From NCBI GenBank assembly GCA_963642455.1, contig CAVIGM010000015.1, positions 1-30,483 on the forward strand: a stretch of 30,483 nt of DNA, given 5' to 3'. Below the pieces are notes generated by a model. That model did no database searches. It was not told the DNA's origin and saw nothing but the letters and a program-made list of their open reading frames with translations. This document shows, piece by piece, positions 22,230-30,331 of the stretch. Source of the stretch: Crickella sp963642455 (GTDB taxonomy: Bacteria > Bacillota > Clostridia > Peptostreptococcales > Anaerovoracaceae). A program made the translations under genes and the position numbers. Within the stretch, counting starts at the first letter, position 1. Every line of letters starts with the position of its first letter.

Positions 22230-22772
22230 TTATGCAGCTCCGCTCTTGCCTTCCTTCTTCTTAACAACTTCACCATCGTAAAGCACGCCCTTGCCCTTGT
22301 ATGGCTCTGGTGCTCTCCAAGCTCTGATGTTAGCAGCATAGTTGCCAACCAGTGCCTTGTCGATTCCGCTTACTATGATTGTTGTAGCGTCAGGAGTCTC
22401 TGTTGTGATTCCTTCTGGATCTTCCAGAACGATTGGATGGGAGTATCCGAGCTTGATTGTAAGTGTATTTCCTGCCTTTGATGCTGTGTATCCAACACCA
22501 ACAAGCACAAGCTTCTTCTGATATCCGTTAGTTACACCCTCAACCATGTTGTTGATAAGTGCTCTTGCGAGTCCGTGCTGTGATCTGCACTCTCTTTCAT
22601 CATTAGGTCTTGCAACTGTCAGAACGCCGTCCTCAACCTTAACTTCGAGCTTATCCGAAACCTTCTGTGTGAGTTCGCCCTTAGGTCCCTTAACCTTGAT
22701 GATGTTTCCATCTTCTACCGTTACTTCTACGCCGGCAGGGATGGTAATTGGTCTTAATCCTATTCTTGACAT
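22230..22772 (-). CDS. rplF: 50S ribosomal protein L6
   Basis: L6 of 180 residues near the factor-binding site, made of two related domains. Signatures are MSRIGLRPITIPAGVEV, VKGPKGELTQ, LARALINNMVEGVTNGYQKKL and the C-terminal IRAWRAPEPYKGKGVLYDGE. The order rpsH-rplF-rplR is canonical. Confidence 0.98.
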   Translation of the reverse strand: MSRIGLRPITIPAGVEVTVEDGNIIKVKGPKGELTQKVSDKLEVKVEDGVLTVARPNDERECRSQHGLARALINNMVEGVTNGYQKKLVLVGVGYTASKAGNTLTIKLGYSHPIVLEDPEGITTETPDATTIIVSGIDKALVGNYAANIRAWRAPEPYKGKGVLYDGEVVKKKEGKSGAA

Positions 22773-22785
22773 TTTTTACCTCCTA

Positions 22786-23184
22786 CTACCATACGTAACA
22801 AATAACTTCGCCGCCTACTCCAAGCTTACGAGCTTCCTTGTCAGAAATAACACCCTTTGATGTTGAAAGGATTGCTATTCCGAGTCCTCCGAGTACCTTA
22901 GGTACTCTGTCAGCCTTAGCGTAAACTCTAAGTCCTGGCTTAGAAATCTTCTTGAGTCCGTAGATCGTCTTTTCCTTGTTAGGACCGTACTTAAGATCTA
23001 CCTTAATTGTACCCTGTGCATTGTCAGAAACTACTTCGTAGCCTGCGATGAAACCTTCGTCAAGAAGAATCTGTGCGATTGACTTCTTCATCTTTGAGTT
23101 AGGAATGTCAACGCTTGCATGTCCAGCAGTATTAGCGTTTCTGATTCTTGTCAGCATATCTGCTATTGGGTCTGTCATTGCCAT
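22786..23184 (-). CDS. rpsH: 30S ribosomal protein S8
   Basis: S8 of 132 residues, a primary binder of 16S rRNA and, in Escherichia coli, the repressor of the spc operon. Signatures are TDPIADMLTRIRNANTAGH and the C-terminal GGLGIAILSTSKGVISDKEA with GGEVICYVW. The start at 23182-23184 is used because AGGAG lies 11 bases upstream; an earlier in-frame ATG contains that site, and a later ATG two codons on is a further option. Confidence 0.97.
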   Translation of the reverse strand: MAMTDPIADMLTRIRNANTAGHASVDIPNSKMKKSIAQILLDEGFIAGYEVVSDNAQGTIKVDLKYGPNKEKTIYGLKKISKPGLRVYAKADRVPKVLGGLGIAILSTSKGVISDKEARKLGVGGEVICYVW

Positions 23185-23258
23185 AACAGTATTTTCTCCT
23201 TTCTTCACGCGGTTCCCACACCCTTATTGTCGGTGATGGGCCTGCGAAAATTAACTTA

Positions 23259-23444
23259 TTACCAGCTTGCTTTCTTTACGCCTGGGATTTCGCCCTTATA
23301 AGCAAGCTCTCTGAAGCAAATACGGCAGATGCCATACTTCTTCAATACGGAATGAGGTCTTCCGCAAACTCTGCATCTTGTGTAAGCCCTTGTTGAATAC
23401 TTAGGCTTTCTTGCCTGCTTAACTTTCAGTGAAGTCTTTGCCAT
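23259..23444 (-). CDS. rpsZ: 30S ribosomal protein S14, zinc-binding short form
   Basis: S14 of 61 residues with the zinc ribbon CRVCGRPHSVLKKYGICRIC, that is two CxxC pairs, and a C-terminal GEIPGVKKASW. This is the short type Z paralogue found in the spc operon of Bacillota. The gap to rpsH is about 74 bases, longer than most in this cluster. Confidence 0.97.
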   Translation of the reverse strand: MAKTSLKVKQARKPKYSTRAYTRCRVCGRPHSVLKKYGICRICFRELAYKGEIPGVKKASW

Positions 23445-23457
23445 AAATCACTCCTCC

Positions 23458-24003
23458 TTAGTTCTTTGCAAAAGGCATTCCGAGCAGCTCAAGCAATGCG
23501 AATGCTTCCTCGTCTGTCTTAGCCGTTGTTGTGAAAACGATGTTCATGCCTTTGATAGTCTCAACATCATCATATACGATTTCAGGGAAGATGAGCTGCT
23601 CCTTGAGTCCCATGGAGTAGTTACCTCTGCCATCGAATGAATTTCTGTTAAGTCCCTTAAAGTCTCTTACTCTAGGAAGAGAGATGTTGAACAGCTTGTC
23701 AGCGAATGTGTACATGTTCTCGCCTCTAAGTGTTACCTTTGCTCCTACAGGCATTCCTTCTCTTACCTTGAAGTTAGCGATGGACTTTCTTGCCTTTGTA
23801 ACAACAGGCTTCTGTCCGGAAATCAGAGCGATCTCCTTTACTGCGCTATCAAGGATCTTTGAGTTCTCCTTAGCTTCGCCAAGACCCATATTGATTGTGA
23901 TCTTCTCGAGCTTAGGCACTTCCATAGGATTGGAGTAGTTGAACTTTTCCTGCAGAGCTTTGAAAACTTCTGTCTTGTACTTTTCTCTAAGTCTGTTTTC
24001 CAC
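23458..24003 (-). CDS. rplE: 50S ribosomal protein L5
   Basis: L5 of 181 residues, a 5S rRNA-binding protein that contacts P-site tRNA. Signatures are KITINMGLGEAKENSKILDSA, GQKPVVTKARKSIANFKVREG and FPEIVYDDVETIKGMNIVF. The start codon is GTG at 24001-24003, supported by AGGAG nine bases upstream. Confidence 0.97.
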   Translation of the reverse strand: MENRLREKYKTEVFKALQEKFNYSNPMEVPKLEKITINMGLGEAKENSKILDSAVKEIALISGQKPVVTKARKSIANFKVREGMPVGAKVTLRGENMYTFADKLFNISLPRVRDFKGLNRNSFDGRGNYSMGLKEQLIFPEIVYDDVETIKGMNIVFTTTAKTDEEAFALLELLGMPFAKN

Positions 24004-24020
24004 TTGTCTTTACTCCTTTC

Positions 24021-24326
24021 CTAGTCTATTACGGCGCCGGTCTTCTTGCTTACTCTAACCTTCTTGCCGTCCTTAATCTCAACACCGAGTCTTGTGCCAG
24101 CCTTTGCCTTCTTGTCATAGTACATAACGTTAGAAGCGTCAATAGGTCCCTCGATGTGCTTGATTTCTGAAGCTGTTGATCTTGTTGCCTTGCAGTGCTT
24201 AGTCTGCATATTTACGCCTTCAACAACCAATCTGTTTTCCTTAGGGATTACTCTCAGGACTTCTCCGGTCTTACCCTTGTCTTTTCCTGCGATAACCACT
24301 ACTGTATCACCTTTTTTAATCTGCAT
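24021..24326 (-). CDS. rplX: 50S ribosomal protein L24
   Basis: L24 of 101 residues, an assembly-initiating protein with a KOW motif at the N-terminus: IKKGDTVVVIAGKDKGKTGEVLRV. It is followed by LVVEGVNMQTKH and a basic C-terminus. Confidence 0.97.
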   Translation of the reverse strand: MQIKKGDTVVVIAGKDKGKTGEVLRVIPKENRLVVEGVNMQTKHCKATRSTASEIKHIEGPIDASNVMYYDKKAKAGTRLGVEIKDGKKVRVSKKTGAVID

Positions 24327-24337
24327 CTCAGGCCTCC

Positions 24338-24712
24338 TTATAAAACTTCTGGTGCCAGTGACACGATCTTCATAAAGCCGTTATCTCTGAGCTCTCTTGC
24401 AACAGGTCCGAAGATACGTGTACCTACCGGATTCTTGTCGTTCTTGTCCTTGATGATAACTGCTGCGTTCTGGTCAAACTTTACGTAGCTTCCGTCACTT
24501 CTTCTTGTGCCGCGCTTAGTTCTAACTACAACTGCCTTAACTACGTCGCCCTTCTTAACTGCGCCGCCCGGTGTAGCATCCTTAACTGAGCATACGATGA
24601 TGTCTCCGATGTTAGCATACTTACGTCCGGAGCCGCCGAGGATTCTGATGCAAAGCAGTTCCTTAGCTCCTGAATTGTCGGCAACTCTTAATCTTGTTTC
24701 TGTCTGAATCAT
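24338..24712 (-). CDS. rplN: 50S ribosomal protein L14
   Basis: L14 of 124 residues at the subunit interface. Signatures are QTETRLRVADNSGAKELLCI, GDIIVCSVKDATPGGAVKKGDVVKAVVVRT and the C-terminal GPVARELRDNGFMKIVSLAPEVL. Confidence 0.98.
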   Translation of the reverse strand: MIQTETRLRVADNSGAKELLCIRILGGSGRKYANIGDIIVCSVKDATPGGAVKKGDVVKAVVVRTKRGTRRSDGSYVKFDQNAAVIIKDKNDKNPVGTRIFGPVARELRDNGFMKIVSLAPEVL

Positions 24713-24726
24713 TGTATGTTGCCTCC

Positions 24727-24981
24727 TTACTTAGCCTTCTCAATAATCTGGACCATTCTCCATCTCTTATCCTTTGATAATGGCTTGGTCTCCATGATTA
24801 AAATCTTATCGCCGATACCACATTCGTTATTCTCGTCATGAGCCTTGAACTTCTTAGTTCTCTTAACGCCCTTGCCGTACAGAGAATGTCTAACGATTTC
24901 TTCAGTAGCAACGACAACAGTCTTATCCATCTTATCGCTTACAACGACACCAACTCTTGTCTTTCTTCTATTTCTTTCCAT
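24727..24981 (-). CDS. rpsQ: 30S ribosomal protein S17
   Basis: S17 of 84 residues, an OB-fold primary binder of the 16S 5' domain. Signatures are KTRVGVVVSDKMDKTVVVATE and DKILIMETKPLSKDKRWRMVQIIE. Confidence 0.97.
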   Translation of the reverse strand: MERNRRKTRVGVVVSDKMDKTVVVATEEIVRHSLYGKGVKRTKKFKAHDENNECGIGDKILIMETKPLSKDKRWRMVQIIEKAK

Positions 24982-25002
24982 TGTTGTTCATCCTCCTTCC
25001 TA

Positions 25003-25206
25003 CTATGCTTCTGGGTGGTTAAGCTCATTCTCTCTGATGATGGTCTTAACTCTTGCGATATCTCTCTTAATCTCACGCATCTTTACAGGGTTGTCAAGCT
25101 GTCCTGTAACATGCTGGAATCTCAGGTTGAAGAGCTCTTGCTTCATTCTTGCGAGTTCAGCTTCTCTTTCCTGATCCGTCATCTTTCTTATGTTATTCAG
25201 ATCCAT
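25003..25206 (-). CDS. rpmC: 50S ribosomal protein L29
   Basis: L29 of 67 residues, two helices near the peptide exit. Signatures are LARMKQELFNLRFQHVTGQLDN and REIKRDIARVKTIIRE. The ATG overlaps the rplP stop by one base (TAATG). Confidence 0.97.
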   Translation of the reverse strand: MDLNNIRKMTDQEREAELARMKQELFNLRFQHVTGQLDNPVKMREIKRDIARVKTIIRENELNHPEA

Positions 25207-25628
25207 TACTCAACACCTTCCTGTCCTTTAACTACGAATTTGCACTTGATAGGAAGCTTGTGGGCTGCGAGTCTCATAGCCTCTTTAGCCTGCTCCTCAG
25301 ATACTCCTTCGATCTCGAACATAACTCTACCTGGTTTAACTACTGCTACCCAGTACTCTGGAGCTCCTTTACCGGAACCCATACGAACGCCGATAGGCTT
25401 CTTTGATACTGGCTTATGTGGGAAGATCTTAATATAAACCTTACCACCTCTCTTAATTGACCTTGTCATTGCGACTCTGGCTGCCTCAATCTGATTAGAA
25501 TCAATCCAACCGCGGTCATCTGCCATAAGGCCATATGTTCCGTATGCAACGGTATTGCCCTTAGTTGCAATACCCTTCATTCTGCCTCTGTGCTGTTTTC
25601 TGCGCTTAACACGCTTTGGCATTAACAT
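25206..25628 (-). CDS. rplP: 50S ribosomal protein L16
   Basis: L16 of 140 residues close to the A-site tRNA elbow. Signatures are MLMPKRVKRRKQHRGRMKG, YGLMADDRGWIDSNQIEAARVAMTR, VYIKIFPHKPVSKKPIGVRMGSGKG and the C-terminal LPIKCKFV. AGGAG lies nine bases before the first ATG. Confidence 0.98.
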   Translation of the reverse strand: MLMPKRVKRRKQHRGRMKGIATKGNTVAYGTYGLMADDRGWIDSNQIEAARVAMTRSIKRGGKVYIKIFPHKPVSKKPIGVRMGSGKGAPEYWVAVVKPGRVMFEIEGVSEEQAKEAMRLAAHKLPIKCKFVVKGQEGVE

Positions 25629-25655
25629 GGCAAGTTTCTCCTTTCTCTACTATTA

Positions 25656-26531
25656 TTATGCTTCCGTATTCTCCTGAACTTCTTGAACTTCTGGAACCTC
25701 AGCTACGGGAGCCTCTACAACCTTAGGTGCCTTTCTTACTCTTGTAGTTGCAGGCTTAACCTCAGGCTTAGCCTCGCGAGCATCTCTTCTTCCGCCCTTA
25801 CGGTCATCGAATGATCTCTTTCTGTCCTTCTTGTCATTTCTTCTGGACTTCTTGTCTCTCTTCTCAACCTTTGCTTCAGGGAGTGCGCTCTTGAGACCCT
25901 TGTCAAGAATCTCACCATGGTTGATCCATACCTTTACGCCAATCTTGCCGTAAGTTGTATCAGCCTCTGCGAATCCATAATCGATATCAGCTCTGAGAGT
26001 ATGAAGTGGAACGTTACCCTCGCTGTACTTCTCGCTTCTTGCGATTTCAGCACCGCCGAGTCTTCCTGAACAGAGAACCTTGATTCCTGTTGCGCCGGCC
26101 TTCATTGTTCTGCCGATAGCCTGCTTCATTGCTCTTCTGAATGAAGTTCTTCTCTCGAGAGCCTGTGCGATGCTCTCAGCTGTAAGCTGTGCATCAAGCT
26201 CTGTTCTTCTGATCTCTTCGATAGAAATCTCAACTTTCTTTCCTGTAAGCTTAACAAGTGCTTTCTTGAAGTCGTCGATTCCCTCTCCGGATCTACCAAT
26301 TACCATACCAGGTCTTGCTACGAGTACGATTACCTTCAGCTTATCAGGTGCTGGTCTCTCGATTACTGTCTTTGCAACGCCTGCAGCGTACAGCTTGGTC
26401 TTTACATAATTTCTAATCTGATTGTCTTCAACAAGGAAATCAGCAAAATTGCTCTTGTCTGCATACCACTTGGAGTTCCAGTCCTTGTTAACTCCGACTC
26501 TCATGCCATGTGGATTAACCTTCTGACCCAT
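25656..26531 (-). CDS. rpsC: 30S ribosomal protein S3 with long C-terminal extension
   Basis: S3 of 291 residues at the mRNA entry tunnel. Signatures are GQKVNPHGMRVGVNKDW, the KH domain with VIVLVARPGMVIGRSGEGIDDFKK, and ARSEKYSEGNVPLHTLRADIDYGFAEADTTYG. The conserved core ends near residue 218. About 70 extra residues follow: a Lys/Arg/Asp-rich run, then a Pro/Val/Glu-rich tail ending QENTEA. Such tails occur in some Clostridia and vary in length. The ATG lies 17 bases inside rplV, with AGGAGG well placed, so translation is coupled. Confidence 0.97.
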   Translation of the reverse strand: MGQKVNPHGMRVGVNKDWNSKWYADKSNFADFLVEDNQIRNYVKTKLYAAGVAKTVIERPAPDKLKVIVLVARPGMVIGRSGEGIDDFKKALVKLTGKKVEISIEEIRRTELDAQLTAESIAQALERRTSFRRAMKQAIGRTMKAGATGIKVLCSGRLGGAEIARSEKYSEGNVPLHTLRADIDYGFAEADTTYGKIGVKVWINHGEILDKGLKSALPEAKVEKRDKKSRRNDKKDRKRSFDDRKGGRRDAREAKPEVKPATTRVRKAPKVVEAPVAEVPEVQEVQENTEA

Positions 26532-26904
26532 CTGCTGTTCCTCCTTCTACCTTTACTACTTTAACAGCGTCTTCTTTCTCCTTAAGTACAACTCCGATGT
26601 GGCTTGTTCTCTTAAGAATCATTCCGGCTCTTCCCTGAGCGCCGGCTCTGTAGCGCTTCATTGTAGGTCCCTGATTTGCATAAACCTCAGCAACATAAAG
26701 GTTGTCAGGATTCATGCTGTGGTTGTTCTCAGCATTAGCTGCTGCTGACTTAACAACTTTCTCAACAAGCTCTGCGCCCTTACCAGGCATGAACTTGAGG
26801 ATTGTTAATGCTTCGTTCAGATCCTTTCCTCTTACCAGATCAGCAACAGGTTTAAGCTTACTTGAAGACATTCTTACGTACTTGGCAATTGCCTTTGCTT
26901 CCAT
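26515..26904 (-). CDS. rplV: 50S ribosomal protein L22
   Basis: L22 of 129 residues, whose beta hairpin lines the peptide tunnel. Signatures are AKYVRMSSSKLKPVADLVRG, KVVKSAAANAENNHSMNPDNLYVAEVYANQGPT and RYRAGAQGRAGMILKRTSHI. Its C-terminal codons (GGTADGSEG) overlap the rpsC start by 17 bases. Confidence 0.97.
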   Translation of the reverse strand: MEAKAIAKYVRMSSSKLKPVADLVRGKDLNEALTILKFMPGKGAELVEKVVKSAAANAENNHSMNPDNLYVAEVYANQGPTMKRYRAGAQGRAGMILKRTSHIGVVLKEKEDAVKVVKVEGGTADGSEG

Positions 26905-26923
26905 AATTCAGCTCTCCTTTCTG

Positions 26924-27196
26924 TTACTTTCTCTTGCTGTCACCTGCGTGACCCTTGAATGTTCTGGTTGGAGCAAATTCTCCGAGTCTGTGTCCTACCA
27001 TATCCTCTGTGATATATACAGGCACATGCTTGCGTCCGTCATGAACAGCGATTGTGTGTCCGATCATCTGAGGGAAAATTGTGGATGGTCTGGACCAAGT
27101 CTTAATTACGTTCTTCTCGTTAGCTGCATTCATCTCTTCAACTTTCTTCAAAAGCTTCTGATCGACGAATGGGCCTTTCTTAAGCGATCTTCCCAT
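26924..27196 (-). CDS. rpsS: 30S ribosomal protein S19
   Basis: S19 of 90 residues in the 30S head. Signatures are GRSLKKGPFVDQKLLKKVE, KTWSRPSTIFPQMIGHTIAVHDG and HVPVYITEDMVGHRLGEFAPTRTFKGHAG. Confidence 0.98.
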   Translation of the reverse strand: MGRSLKKGPFVDQKLLKKVEEMNAANEKNVIKTWSRPSTIFPQMIGHTIAVHDGRKHVPVYITEDMVGHRLGEFAPTRTFKGHAGDSKRK

Positions 27197-27210
27197 TATA
27201 TGCTCCTTCC

Positions 27211-28044
27211 CTACTTGCTATTTCTTCTTCTAACAATGTACTTGTCAGAATCTTTGTTCTTCTTACGTGTCTTGTATCCAAGTGCTGGCTTGCCCCATGG
27301 AGTAACAGGTCCTTTACGACCGATAGGAGCTCTACCTTCACCACCGCCGTGTGGGTGATCGTTAGGGTTCATAACAGAACCTCTTACTGTAGGTCTCCAA
27401 CCCATGTGTCTCTTTCTGCCGGCTTTACCGATCTTGATGTTAGCATGGTCGATGTTTCCAACTTCGCCGATTGTGGCTCTGCAGTTCATTCTTACCATTC
27501 TTACTTCGCCGGAAGGAAGTCTAACCTGTGCGTATTCGCCTTCCTTAGCCATGAGCTGAGCTCCGTTACCAGCTGATCTTACAAGCTGTGCGCCCTTACC
27601 AGGCTTAAGCTCGATATTGTGGATAATTGTACCAAGAGGGATGTTAGCGATAGGAAGTGTGTTTCCTGGCTTGATATCAGCGTTAGGACCTGATTCAACA
27701 ACATCGCCGACCTTGAGTGTGTTAGGAGCTATGATGTAGCTCTTCTCACCGTCTGCGTAGCAGATAAGTGCAATGTTAGCGGATCTGTTAGGATCGTACT
27801 CGATTGTCTTAACTGTTGCAGGGATATCATCCTTCGTTCTCTTGAAGTCGATGATTCTGTACTTAGGTCTGTAACCGCCACCTCTGTGTCTTACAGTAAT
27901 CTTACCTCTTACATTTCTTCCGGAATTCTTCTTGAGTGTGACTGTAAGAGATTTCTCCGGAGTCTTAGTTGTAATCTCCTCAAAAGTGGAGACTGTCATA
28001 CCTCTAAGGCCCGGTGTCGTTGGTTTATATTTCTTAATTGCCAT
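27211..28044 (-). CDS. rplB: 50S ribosomal protein L2
   Basis: L2 of 277 residues, essential for the peptidyl transferase centre. Signatures are KYKPTTPGLRGMTV, RHRGGGYRPKYRIIDFKR, IELKPGKGAQLVRSAGNGAQL and the functional loop VRGSVMNPNDHPHGGGEGRAPIG with the conserved histidine. Confidence 0.98.
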   Translation of the reverse strand: MAIKKYKPTTPGLRGMTVSTFEEITTKTPEKSLTVTLKKNSGRNVRGKITVRHRGGGYRPKYRIIDFKRTKDDIPATVKTIEYDPNRSANIALICYADGEKSYIIAPNTLKVGDVVESGPNADIKPGNTLPIANIPLGTIIHNIELKPGKGAQLVRSAGNGAQLMAKEGEYAQVRLPSGEVRMVRMNCRATIGEVGNIDHANIKIGKAGRKRHMGWRPTVRGSVMNPNDHPHGGGEGRAPIGRKGPVTPWGKPALGYKTRKKNKDSDKYIVRRRNSK

Positions 28045-28059
28045 TTCTTACCTGCCTCC

Positions 28060-28350
28060 TTACATATTCTGGAAGAGTTCAATCTCTTTGCTGTCAGCAG
28101 TAAGTGTTACAACTGCCTTCTTGTAGGAAGAAGTTGTTCCAACTGTTCTGCCCATTCTCTTCTGCTTGCCACTTACGTTAGAAACGTTGACCTTAGCTAC
28201 GTCTACTCCGAAAATCTCTTCGATTGCTTTTCTAACCTCGGTCTTGTTGGCATCCTTCGCAACCTTGAACACGTACTTCTTCTCTTCAGCGAGTTCCATG
28301 CTGTTCTCGGTAATGATAGGTCTGATAATTACGTCGTAACCAGTCTTCAT
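28060..28350 (-). CDS. rplW: 50S ribosomal protein L23
   Basis: L23 of 96 residues at the tunnel exit, docking site for trigger factor and SRP. Signatures are DVIIRPIITENSMELAEEKKYVFKVAKDANKTEVRKAIEEIF and KQKRMGRTVG. The ATG overlaps the rplD stop by one base (TAATG). Confidence 0.97.
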   Translation of the reverse strand: MKTGYDVIIRPIITENSMELAEEKKYVFKVAKDANKTEVRKAIEEIFGVDVAKVNVSNVSGKQKRMGRTVGTTSSYKKAVVTLTADSKEIELFQNM

Positions 28351-28973
28351 TATGCGTATACCTCCTCAATTCTCTCAGCCGCTGCCTTAGTGAGAACCAG
28401 GCTGTAATGATTAACGATCTCATATACGTTCATGGTGCTTACCAGTGCAGTTCTTACGCCAGGGATGTTGGAAGCTGACTTAACAACATTCTCGTCCTTG
28501 ACATCCATAACGATAAGAGCCTTCTTCTCAGCCTTGATATTCTCAAGAACCTTGATCATTTCCTTTGTCTTAGGAACGTCGAACTTCAGCTCGTCGAGTA
28601 CGATGATTTCGTTATCTGCAAGCTTAGCGGAAAGTACAGACTTGAGAGCGAGTCTCTTCAGCTTCTTGTTGAGCGGATATCTGTAGCTTCTTGGCTTAGG
28701 TGCGAAAACAACTCCACCACCGATCTGTGAAGGGTCTGTTGAACTTCCCTGTCTGTGACGGCCTGTTCCCTTCTGTCTGAAAGGCTTGCGTCCGCCTCCT
28801 CTTACTTCACCTCTATCTTTTGCAGACTGGGTTCCTTGTCTCTGGTTTGCTAAGTAATTCTTAACTACAGCCTGTACAGCGTATTCGTTAGGCTCAATAC
28901 CGAAAATCTCATCATTCAGCTTGATATCGCCTACAACTTCGCCGGCCATGTTCAGTACTTTTACATTTGCCAT
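28350..28973 (-). CDS. rplD: 50S ribosomal protein L4
   Basis: L4 of 207 residues, lining the peptide tunnel; in Escherichia coli it also represses its own operon through the S10 leader. Signatures are QRQGTQSAKDRGEVRGGGRKPFRQKGTGRHRQGS and VFAPKPRSYRYPLNKKLKRLAL. The ATG at 28971-28973 has AGGAGG eight bases upstream; the open frame extends two codons further to a TTG. Confidence 0.98.
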   Translation of the reverse strand: MANVKVLNMAGEVVGDIKLNDEIFGIEPNEYAVQAVVKNYLANQRQGTQSAKDRGEVRGGGRKPFRQKGTGRHRQGSSTDPSQIGGGVVFAPKPRSYRYPLNKKLKRLALKSVLSAKLADNEIIVLDELKFDVPKTKEMIKVLENIKAEKKALIVMDVKDENVVKSASNIPGVRTALVSTMNVYEIVNHYSLVLTKAAAERIEEVYA

Positions 28974-28993
28974 TTTCAATTCCTCCTTCCTGC

Positions 28994-29629
28994 TTACTTA
29001 TCCTGACCTTTAACAGCAGCCTTGATCTTAAGCAGTCCGCCCTTCTTTCCAGGAACAGCGCCCTTGATCAGCATGATGTTGCGATCAGCAATAACTTTAA
29101 CGAGTACAACGTTCTGAACTGTGATTGTATCTCTACCCATTCTTCCAGGAGCCTCATTGCCCTTGAAAACTCTTGATGGGTATGTACCAGCTGCCAGAGC
29201 TCCAGCCAGTCTCTTGTGCTTTGAACCGTGAGTCATAGGTCCTCTGCGGTGGCCGTGTCTCTTGATGTTACCCTGGGTTCCTTTACCCTTTGATGTTCCA
29301 GTAACATCGAGCTTGATACCTTCTTCGAAATCAGCAACTGTGATTTCCTGTCCTACTTCATAGGACTCGCCGTCTTCTACTCTGAACTCGGCAACGTACT
29401 TCTTAGGTGCTACGCCTGCCTTTTCGAAGTGGCCTGTCATTGGCTTGTTGACTCTCTGAGGCTTCTGGTCTTCGAATCCAACCTGAACAGCGTTATAGCC
29501 GTCAGTCTCGACTGTCTTAACCTGAAGAACAGTCTCTGGACCTGCCTCTACGACGGTTACAGGAATCACTGTTCCGTCTTCTGCGAAAATCTGAGTCATT
29601 CCGATTTTCTTTCCAAGCAGTGTTTTCAT
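28994..29629 (-). CDS. rplC: 50S ribosomal protein L3
   Basis: L3 of 211 residues, reaching the peptidyl transferase centre. Signatures are KTLLGKKIGMTQIFAEDGTVIPVTVVEAGP, VTGTSKGKGTQGNIKRHGHRRGPMTHGSKHKR and NVVLVKVIADRNIMLIKGAVPGKKGGLL. The ATG at 29627-29629 has AGGAGG just upstream; a longer frame of 11 more codons is not supported. A 107-base spacer separates it from rpsJ. Confidence 0.98.
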   Translation of the reverse strand: MKTLLGKKIGMTQIFAEDGTVIPVTVVEAGPETVLQVKTVETDGYNAVQVGFEDQKPQRVNKPMTGHFEKAGVAPKKYVAEFRVEDGESYEVGQEITVADFEEGIKLDVTGTSKGKGTQGNIKRHGHRRGPMTHGSKHKRLAGALAAGTYPSRVFKGNEAPGRMGRDTITVQNVVLVKVIADRNIMLIKGAVPGKKGGLLKIKAAVKGQDK

Positions 29630-29736
29630 TATTTCTCCTCCTACTTTCTTACAGCGGATCACTCCGGTTTGCTTGGTTGGTCGGTGCTTATCTCCGATAC
29701 TCTCTATTGCCTCTCGTGTGATCTTTCTAATCTAGC

Positions 29737-30048
29737 TTAGAGCTTGATCTCGATATCTACTCCAGCAGGTAAATCGAGCTTAGTGAGAGCCTCAGCTGTC
29801 TTGCTTGTAGCATTTGTAACATCGATGAGTCTCTTGTGAGTTCTCTGCTCGAACTGCTCTCTGCTGTCCTTGTACTTATGTACGGCTCTGATGATTGTTA
29901 CAACTTCCTTCTCTGTTGGGAGAGGAATTGGTCCGGAAACTTCAGCGCCTGTCTTCTTAACAGTCTCAACGATCTTCGCTGCGGACTTGTCGAGAAGAGC
30001 GTGATCATAAGCCTTCATTCTGATTCTAATCTTCTGTAATTCGCTCAT
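29737..30048 (-). CDS. rpsJ: 30S ribosomal protein S10
   Basis: S10 of 103 residues in the 30S head; the protein also pairs with NusB in antitermination. Signatures are KIRIRMKAYDHALLDKSAAKIVETVKKTGA, GPIPLPTEKEVVTIIRAVHKYKDSREQFEQRTHKRLIDV and the C-terminal LPAGVDIEIKL. It is the first gene of the supercluster, with AGGAGG ten bases before the ATG and a leader of about 225 bases. Confidence 0.98.
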   Translation of the reverse strand: MSELQKIRIRMKAYDHALLDKSAAKIVETVKKTGAEVSGPIPLPTEKEVVTIIRAVHKYKDSREQFEQRTHKRLIDVTNATSKTAEALTKLDLPAGVDIEIKL

Positions 30049-30178
30049 TAGTTTAGATCCTCCTTTAAAATTTCGTACGAATTTACGCTATTGCTTGTAC
30101 AGGATTGCGATTTCCTTGAAATTACGCGGTTCTGTCATTTACACCCTTTCGTGCGTTTCCTGATAGTCGGCGCACAAG

Positions 30179-30255
30179 AAAAAAGCGAACCCTTCGCCCT
30201 CGTCTCGCGAGGACAATTCTCGGCAGAAGTTATCCGATAGCGCGGTAACCTTCTG
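30179..30255 (-). promoter_or_regulatory. Candidate attenuator in the rpsJ leader
   Basis: Three structures can be drawn on the transcript. The first is a hairpin GCAGAAGGTTA/TAACTTCTGC (30224-30232 with 30246-30255, one bulge). The second is a 9-bp helix TTGTCCTCG (30208-30216) with CGAGGGCGAA (30193-30202), loop CGAGA. The third is a terminator GCGAA-GGG-TTCGC (30185-30197) followed by six T (30179-30184). The second and third share the GCGAA segment, so only one can form: the design of a terminator/antiterminator switch. The controlling factor is not known; an r-protein such as L4 is one possibility. Confidence 0.55.
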
Positions 30256-30281
30256 CGTCATCGCATTAAACAAGCCCTTAG

Positions 30282-30310
30282 ATTATACACAAAGCCTATA
30301 TTGGATGCAA
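30282..30310 (-). promoter_or_regulatory. Main promoter of the S10-spc-alpha supercluster
   Basis: On the minus strand TTGCAT (30305-30310), 17 bases, and a perfect TATAAT (30282-30287). An A/T-rich stretch (30311-30331, TTTA repeats on the plus strand) lies directly upstream, like an UP element. Transcription would start near 30275. Confidence 0.75.
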
Positions 30311-30331
30311 GCTTTTTATTTATTTATTTTT

